A stretch of 64,000 bases of DNA from Mastigias papua (GCA_964019165.1 OZ025268.1:838001-902000), one strand, 5' to 3'; positions 12,659-25,625 are shown, numbered from the stretch's first letter. A program made the numbers and translations. The notes: generated from the sequence alone by a model not told the origin.

Positions 12659-14717
12659 ATGTTTAAATTTGCATCAATGATATTTTTCATCAATGCCATT
12701 CAGATATCTTCAGAAATTTATCGTATGAGTTGCAGAAGAGATGCGTTGTTTAAGATGTCAGCTAACAATTCAAAACTTGAGGTGGTTCCAATTTCTACTT
12801 CAACATTGCAGCAACTTTATTTATGTGCTCGACTATGTCTTAGTATGAATGCATGCAAGTGTTTCAATTACAATGTTCATACGAAATCCTGTGAAGCACT
12901 CTCCCAGAATAAGCAAGAAGTTGGCAATGACAAACTAAAGAATGCAGAAAACTGGAATTATTATGAACCAATGATATACGAGGTAAGTTAAACCATATGT
13001 TTGTTATGGAACTCAATTTTCATTGCGACTTTTAATAAATCTGAAACAATTCCATCCTCTTTAATATTTCGGTAGTCCATGGAATGAACTTCCTGTGCTA
13101 TTTTCTAAGGAAGCTTCAACTTTGGTCTCAATATCAAAGAAAGGTTTATGACTTGTAAAAGGATCTCATCTTGGAATTAATGAGGACAACGACAATTAAA
13201 GACATCTTTCCTTCACGTTTGCATGTCAATAAGTCGCTATTACACACATACAAATTGATAGGTGTCATAGGTCGCTATCACAATTTTTTGATACTCTTGC
13301 TTCAACATATGCTTCATGCTTCATGCTTGCTTCATGCACGTTCACACTCAGTTTGCCTCTGCTTCATTGCTTGCTTCTGAAGTGTGAACCAGGCTCAACC
13401 ATCACATATTACTATGACGTAGGATTCACCAAGATGCCGACCAAATGCCAACGTAGAACCCTGCAGTGCAACACAAGCTTGTGATGAAGTCTGCTCCAAT
13501 CCTGTTGGATATCAATGCCGTAGTTTAGGTGCGTTCATAATGTCAGAGCGATTCAGTTTTTTGGGTATTCTGTAATCAGGTATACATATGGAACTAAAGA
13601 TTGAACTTAGAACTATGTGCCTAAACTACTATTATAAATAGTAACAAATTAGCCACAAGTTCAAATGTACTGTATATTAACTTGCACTTTTATTGCATTA
13701 GCAATCTCACAATTTCTTGTCTCTTTTGATTCATTCCAAGAGCGTGCCTTTGTAGACCATTGTAAATTACAAGAGGAAATCCTTACTTGTCAGGTTGCAT
13801 CTAAGAAATATATGGAAAACAAGTTCCGCTAATTGTAGCCTACGAATTATACTGAAGAATGGAATGAAATTAATACTATTTGTTTATTGCATTGAACTCC
13901 ACAATATAAATTAATCAATCATTCAGTATATACTAAGCAAACATATGGACAAGACTTTGTATTATTAATAGGTGCTGTGTTTTGATAAAATTTACAAATA
14001 AGCAGAAAAGTTACATGTTGAATACTGATGTAAATTTTAATTAAAATCTGATCATTCATTAATGTTTTCAGCGAATATTGCTTTGGGTAAATCGACAGCT
14101 CAAAGTAGCACAGTAAATTATGCTTATGCAAGCAGGGCTGTCGATGGCAACACTGCAACATCGTGGGGGTCAGGATCATGTACGCATACAAACTCTGAAA
14201 GTGGATGGTGGAGAGTGGACTTTGGCAAAACTGCCCGTGTACATTCAGTACGAATAACGAATAGAGGTAAGTTGATCCATATCAGATAGCGACAAAACAT
14301 CGAATAAGTCTATAGAACATTCATTGCAAAAGGACTTGTAGAACATATCTGACAGGGGTAGAAAATTGTGTTGTTTATATGAGAATGCGGACACGTTGTC
14401 CGAGTATTCGTGTGCATAGAGTCCTACTAAGTTTGTAACCATATTAATCACTTATTTGCAACTAAGATAAAAAATCATTCCTTCCAGGTGACTGTTGTGG
14501 CTCAAGGCTAAGTAGTTTCAATATACGAATTGGAGACAGTTCATCTGGCAATGGTGGCGCAAATAAGGCATGTGCCATGAATCAAAATGTTGCGCAAGGA
14601 GCCACATCAACATTCAAATGCAGACCAAGGCTTCTTGGAAGATATTTGTATGTACAGCAAAACCGTGTCGATCCATTGACGTTATGTGAGGTTAAAGTAT
14701 TTGGAGAGATCATCTAA
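12659..14717 (+). CDS. Gene B: secreted PAN-like + FTP (fucolectin/F5-8C) lectin
   Basis: Four exons: 12659-12982, 13423-13528, 14072-14266, 14488-14717. All have GT-AG borders, and together they give 855 nt, 284 residues and stop. Residues 1-18 form a signal peptide. Residues 19-108 form a Cys-bearing PAN/apple-like module. Residues 109-143 are a Cys-rich linker. Residues 144-284 form a fucolectin-tachylectin-4-pentraxin-1 (FTP) domain starting ANIALGKST, with the AVDGN, WWRVDFG, NRGDCC, GRYLYVQ and LCEVKVFG signatures. His182, Arg208, Asp210 and Arg215 match the family's fucose and calcium motif (H, then R-x-D-x4-R), with spacing one residue short of eel agglutinin. It is likely secreted and binds fucose-containing glycans with calcium; the ligand is inferred. 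The head-to-head neighbour is gene D and the tandem neighbour is gene C. Splicing is inferred but the phases close exactly. Confidence 0.88.
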
Positions 14718-16369
14718 AACAGCATATTTTATGCTTGAGTTTTACGAAATGAAAGACATTCACAGAATTTGGGTATTAATAGTAGTACACAAAAGTTTAT
14801 CATCATGAATGTATTTTATGTTAAAACGACTACCCCATGGTTTAAAAGACGGCATATGATATACTATGTTATCCGGCGCTGGTAAAATTATCAGTCAGTT
14901 GAGAAGCTCTCTTTTTGTACCCACATGATTTCATTGAATTTAGTATTTGATCTCTTTTTATATGCCCAGAAGAAGCTTAACAATATCCCTGTTAAACCTT
15001 ATGACAATATGCGAGGGTGGAGGGAAACTTTCCTTGATATTATTTCCTTCATATGCCATTCTCATAAATTATTCATGCTAATTATTATGTTTAATTTTTT
15101 AGCACCCTTAAGTAATCTGGATGTTATAAATCTCTCATTTTATAACCCAAATGGTGCATAAGTATAATTTTTAAAGAGATGTGACAGGTGCATGTAGTCT
15201 TGCTAGTTTATCTTATAGTTTATATCAGTTTCTGTGCTATGTCCTCCCATAATACCACCTTCTGAAATTTAACAAGAATGAATCAAAGTATACATTGTTT
15301 GTTAGCTAACTGATTAGCATCCAGTGCAACTTGTAAAACATTACTTGTCACCTCTCGTGTTAAAGTATCATACTCAGGGGAATAAAGAATTGAAATCTAC
15401 TACGCAAAAGTAAAAAGATATTAAGACAATCAAAAGAAGTCCAATTTGAATTAATTGATTATAGGTTCATTAGATGCCCTAACATCAATATTAATTTATT
15501 CAAATATGCATATAGATTTGGTAATATGCAAAAGCTTACTAAGCAGTATGAGACACAAGTAAGTTTTTAAGGTTATTTTTTTGATGAAAATTCGACATTG
15601 CACAGAAAGCTAGCGACGCACTAATTAGATTAGAAGACAACCTCCATCCCCATTCCCCCAAATCTAGAATCAAGTGCCCGCCATTTTATGCTTACATCCA
15701 TTATGAATTAGTAAATTCCGGCTCACTGTCTGCATTTAGAGGTTATTCGTTACTATACATGCTATTACATCGTCGGTTCCAGCTCCCTACAGAGCTGTAC
15801 GAGATAGTGTGCGCGAGCGCATGCAAACCGGTTGCTGCATAAGTTTATTCCACTTTGTTGATAACATTTAACCTCTACCAGCCTATTGTTCTCCAGCCTC
15901 CCGGACCTTTGCATTACAAAAGTTAGTTTAAAGTCGCATCTGGCTATATACATTCCTGCTCGACTTTCGACCATTATAAAACGCTGCACCTTGATATGCT
16001 GGGGCGAGAAATAGGCTTTCAGCATACTAAAATATGTCTCCATCTTTTCTTATTGAAATTTTGCATATGACAAAATATATAACAAATATTGATTGAAAAT
16101 CAACAAGTCAACAAATGTTGCTCTTGCAAGGCACTTTCCGTGTAACAATGCATTAATATACCAAATTCATATAATTGTGATGACAGGTATGCTATATAAC
16201 TTTGTTAGCAAAGCATGAATACAATCACCTGTAACTATTAGTTCCTTGAAATATCATTTGTCAACTTAACCGATGCTTAACAATCTCTGGCTGAAAAGAT
16301 ATAGCTGAAAACTATCTTTCTTCATACATTCAATGTTTGAAAGCATTTAATCATTTTTCATCAATATAG
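14718..16369. other. Intergenic DNA between genes B and C
   Basis: No gene is seen. A 92-codon minus-strand open stretch at 15765-16043 has no recognisable domain and lies in a slightly GC-richer patch (15700-16050) that might be old repeat sequence. Confidence 0.4.
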
Positions 16370-16418
16370 CACATCGGATTTCCGAATTCTGGTCAGTAGA
16401 TGAATTCAAAGCGATAGT
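16370..16418 (+). promoter_or_regulatory. Conserved leader upstream of gene C ATG
   Basis: It is nearly identical to the gene B leader, ending gaattcaaagcgatagt before ATG. The homology continues weakly upstream (catcaatata...acatcgg). Confidence 0.45.
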
Positions 16419-19400
16419 ATGTTTAAACTTGCATCAATAATTTTTTTCATCAATGCCATTCAGATGTCTTCAGAAGTTTATCGTTTGAGTTGCAGAAGAG
16501 ATGCATTGTTTAAGATGTCAGCAAAAAATTCAAAACTTGAAGTGGTTCCAATTTCTATTTCAACATTGCAGCAACTTTATTTATGTGCTCGACTATGTCT
16601 TAGTATGAATGCATGTAAGTGTTTCAACTACAATGTTCATACGAAGTCCTGTGAAGCACTCTCTCAGAATAAGCAAGAAGTTGGCAATGACAAACTAGAG
16701 AATGCAGAAAACTGGAATTATTATGAATCAATAATGTATGAGGTAAGTTAAAACATATGTTTGTTGTGGCAGTCGCGTTTCATTGCAAGTTTTAACAAAT
16801 CTTAACAAATTTCATCCTCTTTGATGCTTATATAGTCTTCTTTAACATTCTAATTCTCTTGTTCTCTTCTGAGATATCTTCAATATTGGTCTCAACTTCG
16901 ATAAGCATTTTTACGAGGTAAAATTAGAGGCTAGAAGTGAAGAGAAAGATTCCAAGATTGAATTGACTGAGCGCTACTCAAAAAGGATGCTTTCTTAGAA
17001 TATGGAAGATAAAGAAAAAACTCTGCGCATGGATTTAATTTAGTCTCCATGCATACAGATTGGTTACAATCAGATGTGGACATTCGTATGAATTTATGTA
17101 GTAAGGCAATTGAGACGTAACCAATGGTACTCACTGGAACACTAACATGCCCGATAAGAGCTGTGTGTTTTTAGATCTTTAATTAGTTTCGAACTTTGCG
17201 ACACCGCTTTTGCTCATGTTATCCACCATGGAAATAGGAGGCCTAATATACATATGAAATAACAGATAAAACTTTGATATCCTTTGTTTCCGCTCCTATT
17301 TGTGCTTCTGCTTGTGTGTTTTACTTCCTTTATTGATAACCTAACAGTTTGTCTTTACTTTTAGTAAGTTTGTGACTTTGATTTTGAACTGAGATCATCT
17401 AAGACCTTAGAGGCTTAAGTTCTTTATGGTGTGCAATGATAAAGAAGAGGAATGCCCCGGGGGTCGCAACCGACTCATAAATATGGCACTCACATGGACA
17501 AAAGCTTAAGTATAGACCCCCTCTCTATCATATGCATTCGTAATGTGAGAAATATGTGTGCTGACGGCTCAGACTACTGGAGCTCTATGTAGTGCTTCTG
17601 TGGGACCACCTTTTTATTATCATGGTGAACCACTTTCTAGATACGATTGTACTAGTCGAAAACCAAAGCAAATCATTGAATGCAAAAACATAACTTCAAA
17701 GTCTGAATCAAATCAACGTTTGCTACAATTTTAAATGTCTGTCTACTTAGGACATGTTGGTATACAATAATAACATATTTAATATTTATGTAAACCTCTT
17801 AATATTTGACAATCCAATCCAGTACAAAGTCAGAAAATATTGGTCATGAAATCATGAAATATTTTAAGACTCATATCATTTGACTCTACATGAATGAACC
17901 ATGGAAAGCGAAGTATAAATAGCCCTTTATCATTAAAATTAATTCATCTTGCGAGATTGCGTAGAAGCGGCCTCTACTACCAGCAGTCGGAGTCATGCAT
18001 TTATACCAAAGCGCACGGAAGTATTCAGAATGGTGCAGGTATATAAGTGTATTCGGGCCTCTTCTATATTGTATAATTGGCTCTTGAAAATCCCCTTCAT
18101 TTCGAACCGAGGTTAACAACATTTAATAACATTCATCAAACATAATAGGAAATTAAGTTGTGGTTTAATTATGTTCAAGTAAGTTTACACCATCATGCAT
18201 TACTATGACGTAGGATTCACCAAGATGTCGACCAAATGCTGGCATAGAACCTTGCAGTACAACACAAGCATGTGATGAAGTCTGTTCTAATCCTGCTGGA
18301 TATCAATGCCGTAATTTAGGTGCGTTCATAATATCATAGCAACTAATTTTCTTTCAATATACAGGAATTAAATATACAAATTGAAGTTAAAACTATACTT
18401 TCATGTAAATTCTTAAACATTTTGAAGGTTATGAATAGTTAAAACATGCAAAAAGTTGAGAGGTAACAATCTCCGTAATTTCAGCTTAATTATAATTGCA
18501 ATCCGATTTCTCATCTCTTTTGATTCATTCGATGAGCGTGCCTTTGTAGGTCTTTATAGATTAGAAGAGGAAATCCATATTGTCAGGTTATATCTAAGAA
18601 ATATATGGAAAACAAGCTCCACTAATTATAGCCTACGAATGAGACCAAAGAATGGAATTAAAGAAATTTTGATTATTGCATTGAACTCCACAATATAAAT
18701 TAATCAATCATTCAGTATATACTAAGCAAACATATGGACAAGACTTTGTATTATTAATAGGTGCTGTGTTTGTTAAATTTACAAATAAGCAGAAAAGTTA
18801 CATGTTGAATACTGATGTAAATTTTAATTAAAATCTGATCATTCATTAATGTTTTCAGCAAATATTGCTTTGGGTAAATCGACAGCTCAAAGTAGCACAA
18901 CACATAGTGGCTATTCCGGCAGGGCTGTCGATGGCAACACTGCAACATCGTGGGGGTCAGGATCATGTACGCATACAAACTCTGAAAGTGGATGGTGGAG
19001 AGTGGACTTTGGCAAAACTGCCCGTGTACATTCAGTACGAATAACGAATAGAGGTAAGTTGATCCATATCAGATAGCGACAAAACATCGAATAAGTCTAT
19101 AGGACATTCATTGCAAAAGGACTTGTAGAACATATCTGACAGGGGTAGAAAATTGTGTTGTTTGTATGAGAATGCGGACACGTTGTCCGAGTATTCGTGT
19201 GCATAGAGTTCTACCAAGTTCGTAACGATATTAACCACTTGTTTCCCCCAGGTGACTGTTGTGGCTTTAGGCTAAGCAGTTTCAATATACGAATTGGAGA
19301 CAGTTCATCTGGCAATGGTAATACAAACATGGTATGTGCCATGAATCAAAATGTCGCACAAGGAGCCACATCAACATTCAAATGCAGACCAAGGCTTCTT

Positions 19401-19481
19401 GGAAGATATTTGTATGTACAGCAAAACCGTGTCGATCCATTGACGTTATGTGAGGTTCAAGTATTTGGAGAATACATCTAA
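16419..19481 (+). CDS. Gene C: secreted PAN-like + FTP (fucolectin/F5-8C) lectin
   Basis: Four exons: 16419-16742, 18214-18319, 18859-19053, 19252-19481. Each has the same length and phase as in gene B (324, 106, 195, 230 nt), giving 284 residues. Domain order is as in B: signal peptide (MFKLASIIFF), PAN-like exon, linker DSPRCRPNAG, FTP domain. His182, Arg208, Asp210 and Arg215 are kept (NRGDCCGFR). The protein is close to B over most of its length. It differs in compact blocks: THSGYSG instead of VNYAYAS early in the FTP domain, and NTNM instead of GANK before CAMNQ. The last residues are EYI rather than EII. Intron 1 is longer than in B (1.47 kb against 0.44 kb), and its 3' end matches the intron of decayed gene D instead. 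Probable role: secreted glycan-binding lectin. Confidence 0.88.
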
Positions 19482-21500
19482 ATCAGTATCAATTGGATGT
19501 TATTTGCAGGAAAGGCGAATGCTATTTTTGTGTATGCTGAAAGAAAGTCTGCAAAGATCTACTCAACTTTGGGTAAAGGGATGTAAGAAACTCTTCTTGT
19601 TGAGCTCAAGTTCGGATTAGTTGACCAAACATGTTGATGAATGGATGGAGAAACATTATTTGCAAACAACTAGTCACTCACTATACATCGTCTAACGCAC
19701 GCAGTTGGGCACAGTGCTCGTCCAATGCTAAAGTGCATTGCGAAACTAAACAATGATCATGAAAAACACAGTCTCAATGTAAATTTATGTTAAGTATGAT
19801 TTCATTCCAAATCAGTCATGGCTAAATAAGGTAAAGAAATATCACACGTAAGGAGAGACAAGGCCTACTTAGGGAGTCTGGTTGAGTTGTTACAAGATAG
19901 CCTATCAGTCACGTATCCTAAGTACTATTTTACAGCTCATTCGTAAGGACACAAACATGTGAAAATTTATCATAATAGATTGTCATTAAGTGGAATTGTA
20001 AGGAATCCTGAAATAAATCTAGAGGATACTCAAATGTAATGAATTTTATTGATAATATCGAGTGAGATGAAAGCACAATGCTGACCCACGCCGAAGGTGA
20101 TAGAATATCGTATCATGAACGTATCATTGCTTTTATTTTCTAACAGCAGATGAAACAAATCTTATCATTTTTTGTTGGTCACCAGATACATGGTACAAAA
20201 TATTTTGGCATCATTTTATCTTAGTCATTCTTCATTTACAAATAAATGTAATAGACGAACAATAAAATGTGCTTCTCCTAACCTCTACCAGTTATTCGAA
20301 AATTGGATTTCAATTAATGACACCTGCTCAAGAGAGGCACACATTCCAGGGAGGGTCCTTATTGAAGGGAATACGATAGGCAACATCAGCTTATGCTTGG
20401 GATTGATTGGCTGCTTCAATACAATGCAATTTACGCTCGCTTCTCATCATTTTTGTATTTCAATCGACAAATGGATATATCACATATTTATTTCCAGTTC
20501 TTTTTGTCATTATACTGAAGTTTTACTTTTGCACTCTGAATAGAAATGAGATTGAAATAATCGTTTGGAGAACTTTCAAACCACCCCCACTACTTCGACC
20601 CCTTTCTACATGGCACAAAGAGTACGTATAAGGCAATAAAGACATGTTGAACAAAACGAGATATTGGACTCAGGCACGATACTAAGGAGATATGGGCATT
20701 ACCCTCCTAATTAAAAGATCTGTCCCTTTTGGCTATCCGGGAACTTTATAGAAGCTCTATTTTGTCTAAGAAATTTGAATACATTGAGAATTTAACATAA
20801 GACAACCAGTCGCAGTAAATGCACTAGTGACTATCTTCAGAGGCTGGTAGATAGGGAAATTTACATGAGGAGCTAGAAATGGAGATTTTCTGACAAAAAT
20901 ATAATAGGCATATTTGCACTTTTCATGTTCGATCTATTCAGTGATGTAAAGGCCTATCTTTTTAAGTTTTAGCATTCAAATTAGGCACAGCGCTGCAAAA
21001 CTCTCTGACTTCTTTTTTGAATAGGCTCAGTTACATTAGTTTGAATGATATTTAACCCCCCGCCCCCCCCCCCCCCCCACCTACAGTAATAGATAAGTAC
21101 ACACACCCCATTGATTTTATAACAGCGCATGCGCTCTACATATGTCAATCATTTGTAAGTAACTGCATATATAGTTGATTAGATCGTATGATTGAGGAGA
21201 GTGATTTGGAGCAGTACAAGATAATATTTTTATAATAATAATAGCCTTTTCTCTCTGCTTTGTATCATTACAAATGGTGGAAGACCCGGTTTTCTTCAAC
21301 TTTTGTTGATAAACCTCGATCCTGATGTATAAAAAAGAAATTTTTTGGTCAAATCCTCCAAGGCCTGAAGATCTGGGCACGAGTAAAGAGTGGCATTGTG
21401 GGTATTAAGTGTTAATTCAGTCTCTCCTCGCGGTTTGTGCAAGGTGGCAAGAAGTATTGCTGCGGAAACAGTGAAGTAGTTTTACAAAAAGAACTAAGCT
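19482..21500. other. Intergenic DNA between gene C and the SR-protein gene
   Basis: It contains the 3'UTR of gene C and the 5'UTR/promoter of the SR gene (about 21370-21500). A 123-codon open stretch at 20172-20543 has no recognisable motif or start context and was not accepted. A C-rich tract lies at 21056-21079. Confidence 0.4.
21056..21079. repeat. Poly-C tract
   Basis: 23 of 24 consecutive bases are C, broken by one G at 21062. It sits about 420 bp upstream of the SR-protein ATG. Confidence 0.85.
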
Positions 21501-24290
21501 ATGAGTAGAATTTACATAGGTGGCTTGCCGGCGGATGCATCTAGACGCGAAGTCGAAAGGGAATTTGAATATTTTGGCCCATTACGAGACGTATGGGTAG
21601 CGAGGAATCCGCCGGGTTTCGGATTCATTGTCTTCGATGATACACGAGATGCTGAAGATGCAGTCAGAGAAATGGATGGTAGGCGAGTCTGTGGGTCCAG
21701 GGTAAGAGTAGAGATGGCAAGAGGACCAACAAGAGGTGGCCGAAGTTCCAGGCCAAATAGAGATCTGCAATGCTACGAATGTGGGCGGTTTGGCCATACT
21801 TCCAGGCAATGTACACGTAAAGGTGAAGGGTATCGACGACGTCGTTCAAGGTCAAGGTTAGCATTCACATGTCTTCAAGAGTACTAATTTTATTTTCTAG
21901 TCATAATAGGCTATTTGCAAAATCCAGGGAGTTTTTGAGGGAATGTCTGACAAAATGAATGTTTTGAATTTTGCCCGAGACAGCCTAAAGTGTTCTTAGA
22001 ATAACAGTTTTACAGCCTTGGTTTGTAGGCTCGTGATGTATTGATTACTCTAGATGCGCTGTTTTGTGTTTGATATCAGGGCTGGTGACTTTAGAATCAT
22101 GATATTTGCGTTAGTTAGTAAGTACAAGTAAGCAAAGTTAGTTTCCAGTGTTGGATGAACACAAGGCTCATGTAACCAAAAATATTTACAAATTATTCAG
22201 TTACTTGCATGTAGCAGAATTGTTAATTGTTTTCAATGGCATCCTACAGGGACCAAAACTACCTTCATCAAATCTCACGTCTTATCTCCCAACCATGAAT
22301 CATACAAATTTCGTCGTGTCTACATGACCCAACATTTCACCTACTATGTACCTACTAGACATTGGGCCTTCTTCAGAATACAACACTACCAGCTACAAAC
22401 TACAGCAGCATATGAGAACATTGTGTGCTGATTTGGATATCTTCATTACTTGGTCACATGGTTTTTACACTTCCATGTGGTCAATTATTTGGCTTTTCAA
22501 CCCAATGTTCTACCTCTCCAAGGTTAGCAAAGTAGAATCTTCAGTGTGCAATTTTATTTGCATATGACACTGTCTTTGTTTCTCAACAAATGTCACATTT
22601 CTAGGTAAGTATACTGCTGCTTTGAACAGTAGAGTGTTTATTAAGTATTGTTTGTGGAATGAAATACACTGTAATTATTCTTCATGTTTGTCAACAATGT
22701 GATTTAAATTCATTGGAAAATACATTTGCCACTGGAAAATGCCTCTTGGCAACGTATTAATACCCCAGACGTTGTATATATATATATACATATTTGTTTG
22801 ATTTGACTATGCCATTGGCATTGCATGGTGTGTGTTGACTGCCTTTCAAATGAAAATGTGAGTAATGTACATGACTTAAGTGATTTGTAATGTTTACGAT
22901 GCAATGACAAAACAAAAGTTGATATTTGTGCTTGATTTACGTGACACTATGACCTTGCATTATAATGCTGTTTGCTGTGAATATTGGTTTGAAAGTCTCA
23001 AGCTCATTAGAAGAAATTCTTGATTGTGAAATACTGTTTTAGGTCTCGTGACAAACGGAGGTCATATAGCAGATCTCCCAGAAGGTAAGATCTTTGCTTC
23101 ATTTTGACAGCAATTTTTGGTAAACAAATGAGTTGTGACTAAGTAGATTAATTTTAGGTTGCAATTAGTATGGCATCTCCTACACCTAGTAGCAGCTCAA
23201 GTGAGGCATAGAGCTTAACTGCAGATGTAAATGTATGGCTCTATAGCTGTGCTCTATCATATTTGTTAGGGCTGATTTTATGAAGGATCTTGTGATATGT
23301 TGGCTTACTGACTCATAGTATTGCTTTTATTTTTTGGGTGTATTTGTTAATATACTCTTGTCACAGTTTACTTTCATACTACAATATCCATTTTAGGCAC
23401 TCATATGTGATAATTTGATTTTTACTTAAGAAAACAATGCTTAATTTTAGGTCACGATCACGATCAAGATCCAGATCTCGTAAAGATGACAAACGAAGGG
23501 ATTCTGCTCATCGATCAAGATCAAGAGATAGGTTGAATATTTTGACATTATTGCGTAAAATTCTAATGTAGAATTCTTCAAATTGAAGTATAACAAATTT
23601 GTACACAAAATCAATTGTATCTTCAACTAGCACTTGTATCAAGGTATATTTAGTTTTAAAGTTGTAAGCAGAATAAGAGTCTAGATCATCAGTCTAAGCA
23701 TTCTGTCAATGTGGATTTACTTGGATCGATGAAGGCCTCATTCAAGTATTTAGATAAGATGTTTTCCTCTGGTCACGTCCACAATATAGCTTGACCTTTG
23801 TTCAGTGTAGCATTAAAACTTTTAAAGAAAATGAAGCCAAAGTCATTATTTGTGGAATATATTTTTTCAGTTGTACAGGTGTTAGTAGAATTGGTTGTGC
23901 ACAATCAGAAAAGTTCATTCTCTTTCAGGGATAGGTCAAGATCAGCTTCTCAAGACAGATCAAGAAAAAGGTAGTGATACTTACCATACACTTTTGTCTC
24001 ATATGTGCATTTTAAGATCACCCTTATCGCACACCATTGGACATATATATTATATAGTTGAATTATAGAATTTTTTGTAAGTTATATCAGATTCCATAGC
24101 ATTGTTGTTCACCCTGGCCATTTTTGTTCATAGAAGCAGGAGCAATTCAGTGGGAAAATCACATTCACGTTCCAGATCACCCTCTCCAGTTAGGGATAAT
24201 GCTGTGGATGATGATGACCGGCAGTACCCAAAAGATCAAGAGGAGGATGATGTCAATAGAAATGATGAGGGTTACGATAATGAAAACTGA
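21501..24290 (+). CDS. SRSF7-like: SRSF7/9G8-like serine/arginine-rich splicing factor
   Basis: Five exons: 21501-21856, 23043-23084, 23451-23531, 23929-23970, 24134-24290. All internal junctions are phase 2, giving 678 nt and 225 residues. Residues 3-75 form an RRM with RNP2 IYIGGL and RNP1 GFGFIVF. Residues 91-104 form a CCHC zinc knuckle (C91, C94, H99, C104), the combination typical of SRSF7 (9G8). Residues 111-195 are an Arg-Ser region spread over the small exons, each adding in-frame RS blocks. The last 30 residues are strongly acidic (VDDDD, EEDD), which vertebrate SRSF7 lacks. Role: nuclear RNA-binding protein in exon recognition and splicing, possibly also mRNA export. Exon 1 has two tandem in-phase donors (after 21850 and 21856). 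Reading into intron 1 adds only about ten residues before a stop. Length is close to the family norm of about 238. Confidence 0.9.
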
Positions 24291-25412
24291 TGGTTATTCT
24301 CATTTGTATTAGTTAGCTCACATGGTAAGGTACTAACATTTACATAAAGTACTATCTGAGATAATTCTTTATACACTTGGATACAATATATACATAAGAG
24401 TTAGAGAAAAGGATATTTCTTAAGTCACTGTATTTTATCATTTTTCCTTACCCAAAGTTTGTTTTCATAATTTTGTCGCATCTAAGCATTCTAGTTAGAA
24501 AGCTCATTGTTTTTGAAGACCTCACGGTCATACATCCATATATTACCATATGTTTTCAGTTTGGCGTATTTAGAACTTATTTTGCTTTTAGAGCCTTTTA
24601 GTAGCAGACATGATATGATAAAATGGCACTCAAGTGTCATAGTAATCTTTCTCAGAGAGGTCATCTTATTTTTACATGTCATAGCAGGTACAACACAGTC
24701 TTCTGTAGACTTCCTTGCCAAGCTTTTTTTTGTAAAAATATTGGTGCGCATATGAGGAACCCTTTCTGTGACCCATGGTTTGTGAACAAAGTCTGGTATT
24801 TGTGTTCCTTCCTGGAACTTCAATAGTTATTTTCCACCAGAGGATGTGCTGAACTCTATTTTGCACAGAGCACATTGTTAAAACTGTGTGTTAGCATTTA
24901 ATCCCATTGTTTTATTTGTTCTTTCCTTTATATTTGTTATTCTATGTTTGAATTGAACTGCTGAAAAATTAAACAATTGTAGTCTATGTGTTTGAATTTC
25001 TGTTATATTGAATCTCTTAAGGGAACTATCTCTACTTGCTGTTAGCTTCTGTTGCCTATGTGGCTTCCAACATGCCACATATTTCCCACCAATGTTTTTG
25101 CTTGATGAAAAGTATTAGTCCAGCCCTCTAAAACATTTAAACTTCTGGGAGTCAGTTGTCAGTCATTCAACACTTGAGATATTTTGCCTTTAGGGAACTT
25201 GATGTTTGCCATCTGTTAAGTATAGTGCTGTTGACTTTTGTTTGTTGTTGGTATTGAACATTTCTTTTGCTGATATCTCAACATGAGCAAATCAGACAGC
25301 AGATAAAATTCATGTGAGATGAGAAGCTTTTATGAGCAGATTGAGTTGAAGAGCATTTATAAAGTATTCTGTCTCTCCTGAATCAGTATTATTTTTATTC
25401 TTGTCATCTTTA

Positions 25413-25625
25413 GGGCTTTCCGCACCATATTATGTGCATGGACATTATGCACATGTCATCAGCTTTTCTGGGGAAGGGGCACCCAGGGAGAATTGCATCT
25501 TTTGCCCTAAAATTTACTTCATTCTCCCAGCCTTTGAGCATGACCCTGAAGCAAAGTCTCTACCCCCAAGACTGGAGGAAGGTTCTGTGCTAGCAACGAC
25601 TGCTTTGCACTTGAATGTATCATAA
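25413..25625 (+). other. Unrecognised open segment behind a possible splice acceptor
   Basis: After ctttag at about 25407-25412 the frame stays open for about 70 codons to a TAA. The composition is less AT-rich than the surroundings and the peptide has mixed ordinary composition (for example GEGAPRENCIFCP). There is no start codon context, no upstream exon and no family I recognise. It may be a terminal exon of an unseen transcript or chance. Confidence 0.15.

Noticed and set aside
13310..13390. Short inverted repeat gttcacact / agtgtgaac in gene B intron 1, considered a transposon end
   Set aside because: Only one end is visible, with no partner terminus or target duplication.
15765..16043. 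92-codon minus-strand open frame; region considered as a solo LTR
   Set aside because: No matching TG...CA ends, target-site duplication or primer-binding site could be shown.
20172..20543. 123-codon plus-strand open frame upstream of the SR gene
   Set aside because: No motif, no splice or start context, AT-rich composition like intergenic DNA.
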